A stretch of 64,000 bases of DNA, taken from Winogradskyella epiphytica. GTDB taxonomy: Bacteria; Bacteroidota; Bacteroidia; Flavobacteriales; Flavobacteriaceae. The notes beneath the pieces are model-generated. The model ran no database searches. It had not been told where the DNA came from and saw only the letters and a list, made by a program, of their open reading frames with translations. Numbering within the stretch: position 1 is the stretch's first letter; each line of letters opens with the position of its first letter. The DNA is taken from the NCBI RefSeq assembly GCF_003217215.1, contig NZ_QJTD01000007.1, positions 1-64,000 on the forward strand. Direction: 5' to 3'. This document shows positions 51,529-63,600 of the stretch, one piece after another. A program made the translations under genes and the position numbers.

Positions 51529-52500
51529 TTATACGTACACTTCTAGTAACTTTCCTCCTGTAGATTTTAGTGTAAATTCTTTAATACTTGCAGGAATTAA
51601 GATGGTCTCTCCTACAACAATAATATCATTAGACGTATTAGTAATGATTTCTACATCACCATCCACGCACATATAAATTATAAAAGAATCATAAGAGTTC
51701 TGTTTTTTTATTTCGGAATCTAAATCTATATAATTAGTGGTGAAAAATGGACAAATGACCATCTCATTAGTTCGGTTTTTGTTCGTATGATAGCAAATTC
51801 TGAAATTATCGTCCATTTCAAAATCAAAAGCATCAATTGCAATATCATTATGCAACTCACGTTTATTTCCATTAGAATCTACCCGATCCCAATCGTAGAC
51901 ACGATAGGTCACATCACTGGTCTGTTGTATTTCTGCTAACAATACACCAGCTCCAATAGCATGTACTCTACCCGACTCAATAAAATAGGCATCGCCTTCC
52001 TTAACGTCATCTACGTTTAATATATCAGTAAGTGTCTTATCTTCTAAATGTCTTAAGTAGATTTCTCTATCTACTTTTTCTTTAAAACCTACAATTATTT
52101 TAGCCTCATCATCGGCTTGCATAACGTACCACATCTCTGTCTTACCAGAGGCATTATGTCTTTCTTTTGCTAAAGCATCGTTAGGATGTAATTGAATACT
52201 TAAATTCTCCTTAGCATCAATAAATTTTATGAGAAGTGGAAACTCTTCACCAAATTGCTTCCAATTTTTTTCGCCTAATAATTTTGATTTAAATCTAAGA
52301 ACTAAATCTTGAAGTGATTGCCCTTTTAATATACCATTAGAAACTACCGAAATATTGTCAGGTACAGCGCTAATTTCCCAACTTTCTCCCAACTTCTTAG
52401 ACTTAGAAGCTTTATTAAATAATTGATGTAGTTTCTCTCCACCCCAAATTTTATCTTTTAGAATAGGCTCAAACTTTAATGGATACAACGAATTATTCAT
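51529..52500 (-). CDS. manA: mannose-6-phosphate isomerase, class I type
   Basis: Interconverts mannose 6-phosphate and fructose 6-phosphate for GDP-sugar synthesis. A cupin zinc enzyme: Gln103 and His105 (SIQLHPND), Glu122 (GKTEMWYV) and His180 (ESGRVHAIG) are the metal ligands. 323 residues, the short form of the family. It lies 4 bp after the pterin synthase gene and ends the idi-PTPS-manA operon. Confidence 0.93.
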   Translation of the reverse strand: MNNSLYPLKFEPILKDKIWGGEKLHQLFNKASKSKKLGESWEISAVPDNISVVSNGILKGQSLQDLVLRFKSKLLGEKNWKQFGEEFPLLIKFIDAKENLSIQLHPNDALAKERHNASGKTEMWYVMQADDEAKIIVGFKEKVDREIYLRHLEDKTLTDILNVDDVKEGDAYFIESGRVHAIGAGVLLAEIQQTSDVTYRVYDWDRVDSNGNKRELHNDIAIDAFDFEMDDNFRICYHTNKNRTNEMVICPFFTTNYIDLDSEIKKQNSYDSFIIYMCVDGDVEIITNTSNDIIVVGETILIPASIKEFTLKSTGGKLLEVYV

Positions 52501-52504
52501 AGAT

Positions 52505-52915
52505 TTAATCGCCAGAATAGGTTACAAAATTACGAGGTGTTTCGTAAAGTGTGATTTCAAGTTGAAATTCTGGTTTTAGTTTAGGTTTTAATTTATTATA
52601 GATAATTACTGCAATATTTTCTGCTGTAGGGTTCAAATTTTCAAATTCTGGAACCTCAAGGTTTAAATTCTTGTGATCAAAAGCGTCTTCAACTTCTAAT
52701 TTGATAAGGTCTTTCAAAGTTTTAATATCTATAACATAACCTGTTTCCGGATCAATTTCACCAGTAACACTTGCTATCAATTCATAATTATGACCATGAT
52801 AATTTGGATTATTGCACAAACCAAAAACAGCCTCATTTTTTTCAGCAGACCAATCCTTTCTATGAAGTCTGTGAGCCGCATTAAAATGTGCTTTTCTATG
52901 TACCGTAACCTTCAT
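52505..52915 (-). CDS. 6-pyruvoyl-tetrahydropterin synthase / QueD-family protein
   Basis: T-fold pterin enzyme, 136 residues. Zinc ligands are His15 (NAAHRLH) and His40/His42 (YHGHNYE); Cys34 in FGLCNNPNYHGHNYEL is the catalytic Cys. The CNNPNxHGHNY spelling is closer to the animal-type pyruvoyl-tetrahydropterin synthase than to E. coli QueD (queuosine pathway), so tetrahydropterin synthesis or 6-carboxy-tetrahydropterin synthesis are both possible. Its start overlaps the idi stop by one base. Confidence 0.9.
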   Translation of the reverse strand: MKVTVHRKAHFNAAHRLHRKDWSAEKNEAVFGLCNNPNYHGHNYELIASVTGEIDPETGYVIDIKTLKDLIKLEVEDAFDHKNLNLEVPEFENLNPTAENIAVIIYNKLKPKLKPEFQLEITLYETPRNFVTYSGD

Positions 52916-53439
52916 TATTGATTAACGTTTATAAATTCATAAAACTTTTCAAAGATAATTTTAAACCAAGCTGTGTAAATATCTGGATTTATGGCCATAT
53001 CAGATTTTATATCTTCAAGGGACATCCACTTCCAATTGGCTACTTCATCTGGATTAATATTTGGTTCAGCATCATAATACCCCACCATGATATGATCGAA
53101 CTCATGCTCTGTCAATCCATTATCAAATGGTGCTTTATATATAAAAGACGTTTTTTCTTCTAAATCCGTAACAAAGCCCATTTCTTCCAGTAATCGTCTT
53201 TTTCCAGCTTGTAGGTTAGTTTCTCCATCGCGTTGGTGACTACAACAGGTATTGGTCCATAAACCTGGTGTATGATATTTATGCTCCGCACGTTGTTGAA
53301 GCATAAGCTCATTTTTATCATTAAATACAAATACAGAAAACGCACGATGCAATAATGCTTTTTCGTGAGCCTCCATTTTTGGCATTAAACCAACCTTATT
53401 ATCGTTTCCATCTACTAAGATGACTAGTTCTTCTGTCAT
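52915..53439 (-). CDS. idi: type I isopentenyl-diphosphate delta-isomerase
   Basis: Nudix-fold isomerase converting isopentenyl diphosphate to dimethylallyl diphosphate, the starter for isoprenoids. Catalytic Cys is in TNTCCSHQ; the Nudix-like acidic helix is RLLEEMGF; Glu in GLTEHEFDH completes the site. 174 residues. First gene of the idi-PTPS-manA operon. No mevalonate or carotenoid genes are in view. Confidence 0.94.
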   Translation of the reverse strand: MTEELVILVDGNDNKVGLMPKMEAHEKALLHRAFSVFVFNDKNELMLQQRAEHKYHTPGLWTNTCCSHQRDGETNLQAGKRRLLEEMGFVTDLEEKTSFIYKAPFDNGLTEHEFDHIMVGYYDAEPNINPDEVANWKWMSLEDIKSDMAINPDIYTAWFKIIFEKFYEFINVNQ

Positions 53440-53642
53440 AGCGCTAAATTAACATCTAATTATGACATAAAAGTGAAGGAATTCATAAAAATTAGGCTTT
53501 CACTGACTCAGGAGATGAATGCCAACTTAATCCCACATATAATCCTCATTTTTTTAGTCATTTACATTAAAAATCTCACCCTTTTTCTGGCTCTTACTCA
53601 TTTATAATCATTGAGGTCACCTGTTTTTTCTATATATACTCC

Positions 53643-53650
53643 TATATTTG
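53643..53650 (+). promoter_or_regulatory. -7 box for prfC
   Basis: TATATTTG, exact to the consensus, 22 bp before the prfC start. Confidence 0.5.
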
Positions 53651-53672
53651 CACTCGATTTCAATACAACCTT

Positions 53673-55262
53673 ATGAGCTTTTTAAAAGAAATTAATAGAC
53701 GTCGTACTTTTGGTATTATTGCCCATCCCGATGCGGGAAAAACCACTTTAACTGAAAAATTACTTCTATATGGTGGCGCCATCCAAGAAGCAGGTGCTGT
53801 AAAGAGCAATAAAATAAAAAAAGGAGCTACGAGTGACTTTATGGAAATTGAACGTCAGCGTGGAATTTCTGTAGCTACGTCTGTACTTGCGTTTGAATAT
53901 AATGGGATAAAAATTAATATTCTTGATACACCTGGTCATAAGGATTTTGCTGAAGACACCTATAGAACTTTAACGGCTGTTGATAGTGTTATCGTTGTAG
54001 TTGACGTTGCAAAAGGTGTTGAAGAGCAAACTGAAAAACTAGTAGAGGTATGTAGAATGCGTAACATACCCATGATTGTTTTTGTAAACAAGTTAGATAG
54101 AGAAGGTAAGGATGCTTTTGATTTATTAGATGAAATTGAACAAAAACTTGGTTTAACCGTATGTCCTTTAAGTTTCCCTATTGGAATGGGATATGATTTT
54201 AAAGGAATTTATAATATCTGGGAAAAGAACGTTAACCTTTTCAGTGGTGACAGCCGTAAGAATATCGAAGAAACCACCGAAATTCAGGATTTAGACTCCG
54301 ACGTGCTGACAAAATTAGTTGGTGATAAAGCTGCAGATAATTTACGTGAAGAAATAGAATTGGTTAATGGTATTTATCCAACATTTGATAGAGACGATTA
54401 TTTAACAGGTAAATTACAGCCTGTATTTTTTGGATCTGCATTAAACAACTTCGGAGTTAGAGAACTTCTAGATTGTTTCGTTGAAATTGCTCCAAAACCA
54501 AGACCAAAACAAAGTGAGGAACGATTAGTGAAGCCTGAAGAGAAAGACTTTACCGGTTTTGTATTTAAAATTCACGCTAATATGGATCCAAATCATAGGG
54601 ACCGTTTAGCATTTATAAAAATTGTTTCAGGTGAATTTAAGCGTAACACACCCTATCTTCATGTTAGACACAATAAAAAAATGAAATTTTCTAGTCCAAA
54701 TGCATTCTTTGCGGAAAAGAAGCAAATTGTAGATATTTCATATCCTGGAGACATTGTAGGACTGCACGACACAGGAAATTTCAAAATAGGTGATACGTTA
54801 ACTGAAGGAGAAAAAATCCACTACAAAGGCATCCCAAGTTTCTCTCCGGAACACTTTAGATATATTAATAATGCTGATCCAATGAAGTCTAAACAACTTT
54901 ATAAAGGTATTGATCAATTAATGGATGAAGGGGTTGCACAATTGTTTACGCTCGATTTTAACGGCAGAAAAGTAATCGGTACGGTTGGTGCTTTACAGTA
55001 TGAAGTGATTCAGTATAGATTAGAACACGAATATGGTGCGAAATGTACCTATGAAAATTTAAATGTTCATAAAGCCTGTTGGATTCAAACAGACGATGAA
55101 AAGAGTGAAGAGTTTAAAGAATTCTTAAGAGTGAAGCAACGTTATTTAGCAAGAGACAAACGAAATCAACTCGTGTTTTTAGCTGATTCTATGTTTTCAT
55201 TACAAATGTCTCAACAAAAATATCCTAGTATTACCTTTCATATGACTTCTGAGTTTGAATAA
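53673..55262 (+). CDS. prfC: peptide chain release factor 3
   Basis: Translational GTPase that removes RF1/RF2 from the ribosome after peptide release. G domain motifs are AHPDAGKTTL, DTPGHKDFAED and NKLDREG, followed by the long RF3 insert GIYNIWEKNVNLF and domains II and III. 529 residues matches E. coli RF3. A monocistronic gene with its own -7 box, divergent from the idi operon. Confidence 0.96.
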   Translation: MSFLKEINRRRTFGIIAHPDAGKTTLTEKLLLYGGAIQEAGAVKSNKIKKGATSDFMEIERQRGISVATSVLAFEYNGIKINILDTPGHKDFAEDTYRTLTAVDSVIVVVDVAKGVEEQTEKLVEVCRMRNIPMIVFVNKLDREGKDAFDLLDEIEQKLGLTVCPLSFPIGMGYDFKGIYNIWEKNVNLFSGDSRKNIEETTEIQDLDSDVLTKLVGDKAADNLREEIELVNGIYPTFDRDDYLTGKLQPVFFGSALNNFGVRELLDCFVEIAPKPRPKQSEERLVKPEEKDFTGFVFKIHANMDPNHRDRLAFIKIVSGEFKRNTPYLHVRHNKKMKFSSPNAFFAEKKQIVDISYPGDIVGLHDTGNFKIGDTLTEGEKIHYKGIPSFSPEHFRYINNADPMKSKQLYKGIDQLMDEGVAQLFTLDFNGRKVIGTVGALQYEVIQYRLEHEYGAKCTYENLNVHKACWIQTDDEKSEEFKEFLRVKQRYLARDKRNQLVFLADSMFSLQMSQQKYPSITFHMTSEFE

Positions 55263-55404
55263 ATCGACATAGCATTTCATCGAAAAACCTGAGTAACGCG
55301 TTATTTTAATCGGTATTTTACGTACTTTAACGATGAATTCGTTCTTTTAATAGACCCATTCGCTAATTTCAAAATACGATTAACCCCAAACTAATCTGCT
55401 TATT

Positions 55405-55635
55405 ATGGAAATAAATGCTAATGTTTTCAGCAATGCTGAAATTACGGTTACCTACGAACCTCGCAGATGTTGTAATGCAGAACTTTGTGCAAAACAATTG
55501 TCAAACGTGTTTAGAAGCTCAGTGATTCCTTGGATAGATTTAGAAGGTGCTCAAACTGATGCGATTATTAATCAAATTAAAAAATGTCCTTCAGGTGCTT
55601 TAAAGTACCATAGGAATCAGAGAGATGTTGCTTAG
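55405..55635 (+). CDS. YjdI-like mono-cluster 4Fe-4S protein
   Basis: 76-residue protein of the divergent 4Fe-4S mono-cluster domain family (YjdI). Cys22, Cys23 and Cys28 (RRCCNAELC) and Cys61 (KKCPSGAL) form the likely cluster site. YjdI proteins occur alone or beside GNAT acetyltransferases; here it stands alone. Redox role is inferred. Confidence 0.85.
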   Translation: MEINANVFSNAEITVTYEPRRCCNAELCAKQLSNVFRSSVIPWIDLEGAQTDAIINQIKKCPSGALKYHRNQRDVA

Positions 55636-55654
55636 CATGTTACGTGCAAAGCAT

Positions 55655-55692
55655 AAAAAAAGCCTTTGAATATTAATTCAAAGGCTTTTTTT
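55655..55692. terminator. bidirectional terminator between yjdI-like and DUF3467 genes
   Basis: Perfect 17-bp stem AAAAAAAGCCTTTGAAT / ATTCAAAGGCTTTTTTT with a 4-nt loop. Confidence 0.85.
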
Positions 55693-55779
55693 ATTTCCAT
55701 TATAATCGAGACGTTTTGGAAGTGGTATGAAAAAGTCTACCCTTTACGTCCCGACTAATTTAAGTCCCAAAAAATAAAA

Positions 55780-56097
55780 TTAGGCTTGTCCTGTTGGACC
55801 GAAATTTAACGGAATTGGAGGTTGTTCGTAATCTTTAATTTCTCCATGTGCCTGTTCAAAACGACTCACATTATCGCCTAAGGCTTTTAACAAACGCTTA
55901 GCATGTTGTGGTGTTAGAATTATTCTAGACTTTACTTTGCTCTTTGGTGTTCCTGGCATAATACTTACAAAATCTACCACGAACTCGGAAACCGAATGAT
56001 TAATAATTGCAAGGTTTGAATAAGTTCCTTCCGCAATTTTCTCATCTAATTCTATGTTGATTTGTCCTTTTTTAGGATTCTTTTTTTCGTCTGACAT
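55780..56097 (-). CDS. DUF3467 domain protein
   Basis: 105 residues from the start at 56097, chosen because MSDEKKNPKKGQINIELDE is the family-typical beginning; a Met ten residues earlier is not. The body YSNLAIINHSVSEFVVDF and RIILTPQHAKRLLKAL is that of DUF3467, found downstream of rpoC in Bacteroidota. The function is unknown; it may be linked to transcription through its position. Confidence 0.88.
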   Translation of the reverse strand: MSDEKKNPKKGQINIELDEKIAEGTYSNLAIINHSVSEFVVDFVSIMPGTPKSKVKSRIILTPQHAKRLLKALGDNVSRFEQAHGEIKDYEQPPIPLNFGPTGQA

Positions 56098-56190
56098 TTT
56101 AATGTTGTTTAAACTTCTACATATCAAGAAGTATAATTAATACTTTTATTTACATGCAAGGTAAAAAAAACCTTGACCATTTTTAAATTA

Positions 56191-56228
56191 AAAAAGCCTT
56201 CATGCAAATTAATGCTTGAAGGCTTTTT
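56191..56228 (-). terminator. terminator between rpoC and DUF3467
   Basis: Stem AAAAAGCCTTC / GAAGGCTTTTT, loop about 16 nt, about 100 bp past the rpoC stop. It should end most rpoBC transcripts and limit DUF3467 expression. Confidence 0.7.
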
Positions 56229-56330
56229 AATACTATAATAATTCTCAAGTTATTGAGATCCTAAAGAATTCAGGATAAATTTGACTACTGGTTTTCACTT
56301 CACCTTCGGCTTATGAAACCTTTGTCTCAT

Positions 56331-59300
56331 TTAATTAAAGTTCATTTCTTCTTTAGCTTTCATCATTTCATTGAATTCTTGCTTAGAACCTACAATAATG
56401 TTTTCGTATTCTCTAACACCTGTACCTGCTGGTATTCTATGTCCTACAATTACATTTTCTTTAAGTCCTTCAAGAGTATCAATCTTACCATTTACAGCTG
56501 CTTCGTTAAGAACCTTTGTAGTTTCCTGGAACGATGCCGCAGATATAAACGATTTTGTTTGTAATGAAGCTCTAGTAATACCTTGTAATATTGGAGTTGC
56601 AGTTGCAGAACTAGCATCTCTTGCAGTTACAAGATTCTTATCTTCTCTTCTTAAACTTGAGTTTTCGTCTCTTAATGTTCTTACAGATACAATTTGACCT
56701 GGTTTCAAGTTTTGAGAATCTCCTGGATCTTCAACAACCTTCATTCCGAAAATCTTATCGTTTTCTTCGATGAAATCTGATTTATGAACTAATTGGTTTT
56801 CTAAGAAAATGGTATCACCAGAATCAATAATTCTAACTTTACGCATCATCTGTCTTACCACTACTTCGAAATGCTTATCGTTAATCTTTACACCTTGTAA
56901 ACGATATACTTCTTGTACTTCGTTCACCAAATATTGCTGAACCGCAGAAGGGCCTTTAATATTTAAGATATCATTAGGAGTAATAGAACCGTCAGATAAT
57001 GGCATACCAGCTTTAACGAAATCATTTTCTTGAACAAGAATCTGATTAGACAGCTTCACTAAGTATTTCTTAACCTCACCTAACTTAGACTCAACGATAA
57101 TTTCACGGTTACCACGTTTGATTTTTCCGAAAGATACCACACCATCAATCTCACTAACTACAGCTGGATTAGAAGGGTTACGTGCTTCGAATAATTCCGT
57201 TACACGTGGAAGACCACCAGTAATATCACCAGACTTAGCAGATTTACGAGGAATCTTAACTAAAATCTTACCGATATCAACTTTCTCACTATCGTCGACC
57301 ATAATATGGGCGCCAACAGGTAAGTTATAAGAACGAATAGTCTCACCATTCTTATCTTCAATCAATAAGGTAGGAATTAACTTCTTATTTCTTGATTCTG
57401 AAATTACTTTCTCTTGGAAACCTGTTTGTTCATCAATTTCTACTTGATAAGTAACCCCTTGCTCGATGTTTTCATAACGAACTTGACCAGCAAATTCAGA
57501 AATAATTACACCGTTGTAAGGATCCCACTGACAAACAACATCACCTTTTTTCAGTTTATCACCTGGCTTCACATTAATGAATGAACCATATGGTATATTG
57601 TTAGTACTTAAAACAATTCCTGTTTTAGCATCTACTAATTTTAATTCTGAAGTTCTTGAGATGACTACGTCAACCTCAGCTCCTTCACTATTCTTAGTTT
57701 TTACAGTTTTAAGGTCATCGATTTCCGCGATACCATCAAACTTAACCGTTAATTTATTGTCTTCAGAAATGTTTCCTGCAATACCACCTACGTGGAATGT
57801 ACGTAATGTTAACTGTGTACCTGGTTCACCAATAGACTGAGCAGCAACCACACCAACAGCTTCACCACGTTGTACCATTTTACCTGTTGCTAAGTTACGA
57901 CCGTAACATTTCACACAGATACCTTTTTTGGCCTCACATGTTAATGGTGAACGCACTTCGATAGCATCAATTGGAGAATTACCAATCTTTTTAGCAATAT
58001 CATCATGAATATGACCACCTGCTTCAACAAGTAACTCTTCAGTTAAAGGATGGTAAACATCATTAAGTGACGTTCTACCAACGATTCTACCTTCTAAGCT
58101 TTCTACAATTTCTTCGTTCTTCTTAAGTGCAGAAACTTCTATACCTCTTAGTGTACCACAATCTTCTTCATATACAATTACATCTTGAGATACATCTACT
58201 AAACGACGTGTTAAGTAACCAGCATCGGCAGTTTTAAGAGCTGTATCGGCAAGACCTTTACGAGCACCGTGAGTAGAGATAAAGTACTCTAAGATTGAAA
58301 GACCTTCCTTAAAGTTAGAAAGAATAGGGTTTTCAATAATCTCACCACCACCTGCGTTAGATTTTTTAGGCTTAGCCATTAATCCACGCATACCAGTTAA
58401 CTGACGAATCTGTTCTTTAGATCCACGAGCACCAGAGTCAAGCATCATGTATACTGAGTTGAATCCTTGTTGGTCTTCACGGATACGCTTCATAGACAGT
58501 TCTGTCAATTCAGCATTCGTAGACGTCCAAATATCAATAACTTGGTTATAACGTTCGTTATTAGTAATAAGTCCCATGTTATAGTTACCCATGATACCAT
58601 CAACCTGCTTATTAGCAGCATCAATCATAGATTGCTTTTCCTTAGGAATAATAATATCACCTAAACTAAATGATAAACCACCTTGGAAAGCGAATTTATA
58701 ACCTAATGTTTTAATTTCATCAAGGAAATCTGCAGTTTCAGGAACACTTGTCTTTTTAAGAATTTCATGAATAATTTCTCTTAAAGACTTCTTTGTTAAT
58801 ACTTCGTTTACATAACCAGCTGCTTCAGGAACTTTTTCGTTGAAAAGTACACGACCCACAGTAGTTTCTATAATTTGAGTAGTTAACTCTCCTTCTTCAT
58901 TAAATGCTTTTGTTCTTACTTTAATACCAGCGTTAAGATCAACTTGCTTCTCATTGTAAGCAATTGTTACTTCTTCTGGAGAGTAGAACGTTAAGCCTTC
59001 ACCTTTTACTTTTACTTCAGGTGTAGACTTACGCAACTTCGTCATATAATATAAACCAAGAACCATATCCTGAGAAGGTACAGTAACGGGAGAACCGTTT
59101 GCTGGGTTCAAGATATTATGTGATGCTAACATTAAAAGTTGAGCTTCTAAAATTGCTTCAGGTCCTAATGGTAAATGCACAGCCATCTGGTCACCATCGA
59201 AATCGGCGTTAAATGCAGTACACACTAGTGGGTGTAGCTGAATTGCTTTACCTTCGATAAGCTTTGGTTGGAATGCTTGAATACCAAGTCTGTGTAAAGT

Positions 59301-60632
59301 AGGCGCACGGTTTAGTAATACAGGATGTCCTTTAAGAACATTCTCTAAGATATCCCAAACAACAGGCTCTTTTCTATCTATAATTTTCTTTGCAGATTTT
59401 ACAGTTTTTACGATACCTCTTTCTATCAGTTTTCTGATAATAAACGGCTTGTAAAGTTCTGCTGCCATATCTTTTGGCAATCCACATTCGAATAATCTTA
59501 ATTCTGGTCCAACAACAATTACAGAACGTGCAGAATAATCGACACGCTTACCAAGTAAGTTTTGACGGAAACGTCCTTGCTTACCTTTAAGTGAATCTGA
59601 TAACGACTTTAATGGTCTGTTAGAATCTGTTTTTACTGCAGATGATTTACGTGTGTTATCAAATAATGAATCTACTGATTCTTGTAACATACGCTTTTCA
59701 TTACGTAAAATCACTTCTGGTGCTTTTATCTCAACCAAACGCTTTAAACGGTTGTTACGGATAATTACACGACGATAAAGGTCATTTAAATCTGAAGTAG
59801 CAAAACGTCCACCATCTAAAGGCACTAAAGGTCTTAATTCTGGTGGAATTACTGGAACAGCCTTCATAATCATCCATTCTGGTCTGTTCTCTCTATTTTC
59901 GTTAGAATCTCTAAACGCTTCAACAACTTGTAAACGTTTTAACGCTTCAGTTTTACGTTGTTTAGAGGTTTCGTTATTAGCTTTATGTCTTAAGTCATAA
60001 GATAATTGATCTAAGTCAATTCTAGCTAATAAATCGATAAGACACTCCGCCCCCATCTTAGCGATGAATTTGTTAGGGTCTGTATCTTCTAAATATTGAT
60101 TATCTTGAGGAAGAGTTTCAAGAATATTTAAATACTCTTCTTCTGTAAGGAAATCCATTTTTTGAACTGGTTCACCTTCAGCATTCATAGCGTTACCTGG
60201 TTGGATAACCACATAACGTTCGTAATAGATAATCATATCTAATTTCTTAGATGGTAATCCAAGAAGGTATCCAATTTTGTTTGGTAATGAGCGGAAATAC
60301 CAGATATGCGCAACAGGCACAACTAAATTAATATGCCCTACTCTGTCTCTACGTACTTTCTTTTCTGTAACTTCTACACCACAACGGTCACAAACAATAC
60401 CTTTGTAACGTATTCTTTTATACTTACCACAAGCACATTCAAAATCCTTTACAGGACCAAAAATACGCTCACAGAACAAACCATCTCTCTCCGGTTTGTG
60501 TGTTCGATAATTAATAGTTTCTGGCTTTAATACCTCTCCACGAGACGCTGCTAAAACAGACTCAGGCGATGCTAAACCAATAGAAATCTTGTTAAATTTC
60601 TGTACTGTATTCTTATCTTGTTTTCTTGCCAT
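56331..60632 (-). CDS. rpoC: DNA-directed RNA polymerase subunit beta'
   Basis: Largest RNA polymerase subunit, 1433 residues as usual in Bacteroidota. The N-terminal zinc site is [20 protein letters not shown], the catalytic motif NADFDGDQM holds the active-site magnesium, and the bridge-helix and trigger-loop regions are present; a second zinc cluster includes CGTLRG and [14 protein letters not shown]. It follows rpoB by 44 bp, with a hairpin between. Confidence 0.98.
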   Translation of the reverse strand: MARKQDKNTVQKFNKISIGLASPESVLAASRGEVLKPETINYRTHKPERDGLFCERIFGPVKDFECACGKYKRIRYKGIVCDRCGVEVTEKKVRRDRVGHINLVVPVAHIWYFRSLPNKIGYLLGLPSKKLDMIIYYERYVVIQPGNAMNAEGEPVQKMDFLTEEEYLNILETLPQDNQYLEDTDPNKFIAKMGAECLIDLLARIDLDQLSYDLRHKANNETSKQRKTEALKRLQVVEAFRDSNENRENRPEWMIMKAVPVIPPELRPLVPLDGGRFATSDLNDLYRRVIIRNNRLKRLVEIKAPEVILRNEKRMLQESVDSLFDNTRKSSAVKTDSNRPLKSLSDSLKGKQGRFRQNLLGKRVDYSARSVIVVGPELRLFECGLPKDMAAELYKPFIIRKLIERGIVKTVKSAKKIIDRKEPVVWDILENVLKGHPVLLNRAPTLHRLGIQAFQPKLIEGKAIQLHPLVCTAFNADFDGDQMAVHLPLGPEAILEAQLLMLASHNILNPANGSPVTVPSQDMVLGLYYMTKLRKSTPEVKVKGEGLTFYSPEEVTIAYNEKQVDLNAGIKVRTKAFNEEGELTTQIIETTVGRVLFNEKVPEAAGYVNEVLTKKSLREIIHEILKKTSVPETADFLDEIKTLGYKFAFQGGLSFSLGDIIIPKEKQSMIDAANKQVDGIMGNYNMGLITNNERYNQVIDIWTSTNAELTELSMKRIREDQQGFNSVYMMLDSGARGSKEQIRQLTGMRGLMAKPKKSNAGGGEIIENPILSNFKEGLSILEYFISTHGARKGLADTALKTADAGYLTRRLVDVSQDVIVYEEDCGTLRGIEVSALKKNEEIVESLEGRIVGRTSLNDVYHPLTEELLVEAGGHIHDDIAKKIGNSPIDAIEVRSPLTCEAKKGICVKCYGRNLATGKMVQRGEAVGVVAAQSIGEPGTQLTLRTFHVGGIAGNISEDNKLTVKFDGIAEIDDLKTVKTKNSEGAEVDVVISRTSELKLVDAKTGIVLSTNNIPYGSFINVKPGDKLKKGDVVCQWDPYNGVIISEFAGQVRYENIEQGVTYQVEIDEQTGFQEKVISESRNKKLIPTLLIEDKNGETIRSYNLPVGAHIMVDDSEKVDIGKILVKIPRKSAKSGDITGGLPRVTELFEARNPSNPAVVSEIDGVVSFGKIKRGNREIIVESKLGEVKKYLVKLSNQILVQENDFVKAGMPLSDGSITPNDILNIKGPSAVQQYLVNEVQEVYRLQGVKINDKHFEVVVRQMMRKVRIIDSGDTIFLENQLVHKSDFIEENDKIFGMKVVEDPGDSQNLKPGQIVSVRTLRDENSSLRREDKNLVTARDASSATATPILQGITRASLQTKSFISAASFQETTKVLNEAAVNGKIDTLEGLKENVIVGHRIPAGTGVREYENIIVGSKQEFNEMMKAKEEMNFN

Positions 60633-60651
60633 GTTATTTTGTGTTATGTAT

Positions 60652-60671
60652 GGGCAGTCCGAAAACTGCCC
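60652..60671 (-). promoter_or_regulatory. hairpin in the rpoB-rpoC spacer
   Basis: Perfect 7-bp GC-rich stem GGGCAGT / ACTGCCC with a 6-nt loop, 5 bp after the rpoB stop. It is followed on the minus strand by ATACATAACAC, so not a terminator; a processing or pausing role is possible. Confidence 0.4.
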
Positions 60672-60676
60672 TTACA

Positions 60677-63600
60677 TTATTCTTCTAATCTAATATCTAA
60701 TCCTAAACCTTTCAATTCGTGCATAAGTACGTTGAACGATTCTGGTAGTCCTGGTTCTGGCATTGGCTCACCTTTAACGATTGCTTCGTAAGTTTTAGCT
60801 CTACCAATAACATCATCTGATTTTACAGTTAAGATTTCACGTAGTGTACTTGATGCTCCATAAGCTTCAAGTGCCCAAACCTCCATCTCACCAAAACGCT
60901 GTCCACCAAATTGTGCTTTACCTCCTAATGGCTGTTGCGTAATTAATGAGTATGGTCCAATTGAACGTGCGTGCATCTTATCGTCAATCATATGGCCAAG
61001 TTTAATCATGTAAATCACACCAACTGTTGCCGGTTGATCAAAACGATCTCCTGTTCCACCATCATATAGATAAGTATGACCAAATCTTGGGATACCAGCT
61101 TCATCTGTATAACCGTTAATATGATCTAAAGTAGCACCATCGAAAATTGGAGTAGCATACTTCTTTCCTAATTTTTGACCAGCCCATCCTAAAACGGTTT
61201 CATAAATCTGACCAATATTCATACGAGAAGGTACACCAAGTGGGTTTAATACAATATCAACTGGAGTTCCGTCCTCTAAGAAAGGCATATCTTCTTGACG
61301 AACGATACGAGCGACAATACCTTTGTTACCGTGACGTCCTGCCATTTTATCACCAACTTTCAATTTACGTTTCTTAGCAATATAAACTTTCGCTAATTTA
61401 ATGATACCTGCAGGAAGTTCATCACCAACGGAGATTGTAAATTTCTCACGTCTTAATGATCCTTGAAGGTCATTTTCTTTAATCTTATAGTTGTGAATTA
61501 AATCTGCAACTAGTTCGTTTGTATGATCGTCAGTCGTCCATCTTCCTGATGTTAAATGCGTATAGTCATCTACAGCGTTTAACATTTTAAGAGTGTACTT
61601 CTTACCTTTAGGAATAATTTCTTCTCCTAAATCATTATAAATACCTTGAGCTGTTTTACCATTTACGATTGTAAATAATTTTTCAACTAAAACATTCTTA
61701 AGATCATCAAATCTGTTATCGTATGCATTTTCTAATGCCTCGATATCTTCCTTATCTTGAGCTCTTTTACGTTTATCTTTTACTGCTCTAGCGAATAATT
61801 TCTTATCGATTACAACACCATTAAGTGATGGAGATGCTTTTAAAGATGCATCTTTAACATCACCTGCTTTATCACCAAAGATCGCTCTAAGAAGTTTTTC
61901 TTCTGGTGTTGGATCAGACTCTCCTTTTGGAGTAATCTTACCAATTAAGATGTCACCTGGTTTGATTTCAGCACCAATACGAATCATACCATTTTCATCT
62001 AAATCTTTAGTGGCTTCTTCAGATACGTTAGGAATATCATTAGTTAACTCTTCGTTACCTAATTTAGTGTCTCTAACTTCTAAAGAATACTCATCGATAT
62101 GAATAGATGTAAATACATCTTCTCTAACCACTTTTTCAGAAATTACGATTGCATCCTCAAAGTTATACCCTTTCCAAGGCATAAAGGCTACTTTCATATT
62201 TCTACCAAGTGCTAATTCACCGTTTTCAGTTGCATAACCCTCACAAAGTACTTGTCCTTTTTTAACTTTAGTCCCTTTCTCAACGATTGGTTTTAAGTTA
62301 ATAGAAGTGCCTTGATTTGTTTTTCTAAATTTAACTAAAGGATATTCTTTAGTATCACTATCAAAACTAACCATTGCCTCTTCTTCGGTACGCTCGTACT
62401 TAATGATGATTTTTTGTGCGTCAACATATTCTACAACACCATCTCCTTCAGCATTTATTAATACTCTTGAATCTGATGCTACTTGACGTTCTAAACCTGT
62501 TCCAACAATTGGTGCTTCAGGTCGTAATAAAGGAACTGCCTGACGCATCATGTTAGATCCCATTAATGCACGGTTGGCATCATCATGTTCCAAGAATGGA
62601 ATTAAAGATGCTGAAATCGATGCAATTTGGTTTGGCGCAACGTCTGTATAATTCACATTTATAGGATCGATAACTGGGAAATCACCTTCTTGACGAGAAA
62701 TAATTTTCTCTGGAAGAATTTTTCCTTCTTTATCAACCTCAATAGTTGCTTGTGCAATTAACATATCCTCTTCCTCTTCGGCACTTAGATACGTTGGTTC
62801 ATTTTTAATATCTACTACACCATCTGTAACTTTTCTATAAGGCGTTTCAATGAATCCCATAGCATTCACTTTCGCGAAAACAGATAGAGAAGAAATTAAA
62901 CCAATGTTTGGTCCTTCTGGTGTTTCAATTGGACATAAACGTCCGTAATGTGTATAGTGAACGTCACGTACCTCGAAACCAGCTCTTTCTCTTGATAAAC
63001 CTCCTGGTCCTAATGCTGATAGACGACGCTTATGCGTAATCTCTGCAAGAGGATTCGTTTGATCCATAAATTGAGAAAGTTGGTTCGTACCAAAGAATGA
63101 ATTAATAACAGACGATAAAGTCTTAGCGTTAATTAAATCAATCGGTGTAAATACTTCGTTGTCACGTACATTCATACGCTCACGAATAGTACGTGCCATA
63201 CGAGCTAAACCAACACCAAACTGAGAAGATAATTGTTCACCTACTGTACGTACACGACGGTTAGATAAGTGATCGATATCATCAATCTCTGCTTTAGAGT
63301 TAATTAACTCAATTAAATATTTTATTATAGTAATGATATCTTCTTTAGTAAGCACTTGCTTATCCATTCCGATATCTAACTGTAGTTTCTTGTTCATTCT
63401 GTAACGACCTACTTCACCTAAAGAGTAACGTTGGTCAGAGAAGAATAATTTGTCAATAATACCACGTGCTGTTTCCTCATCTGGCGGCTCAGCATTACGT
63501 AGTTGACGGTAGATGTGCTCAACAGCTTCCTTTTCAGAGTTTGTTGGGTCTTTTTGTAAAGTATTGTGAATAATTGCGTAATCTCCTTGTTGCGCACTTT

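Noticed and set aside
56313..60530. Several plus-strand ORFs of 60-110 codons inside rpoC
   Set aside because: Shadows of the strongly conserved minus-strand gene; no recognisable protein.
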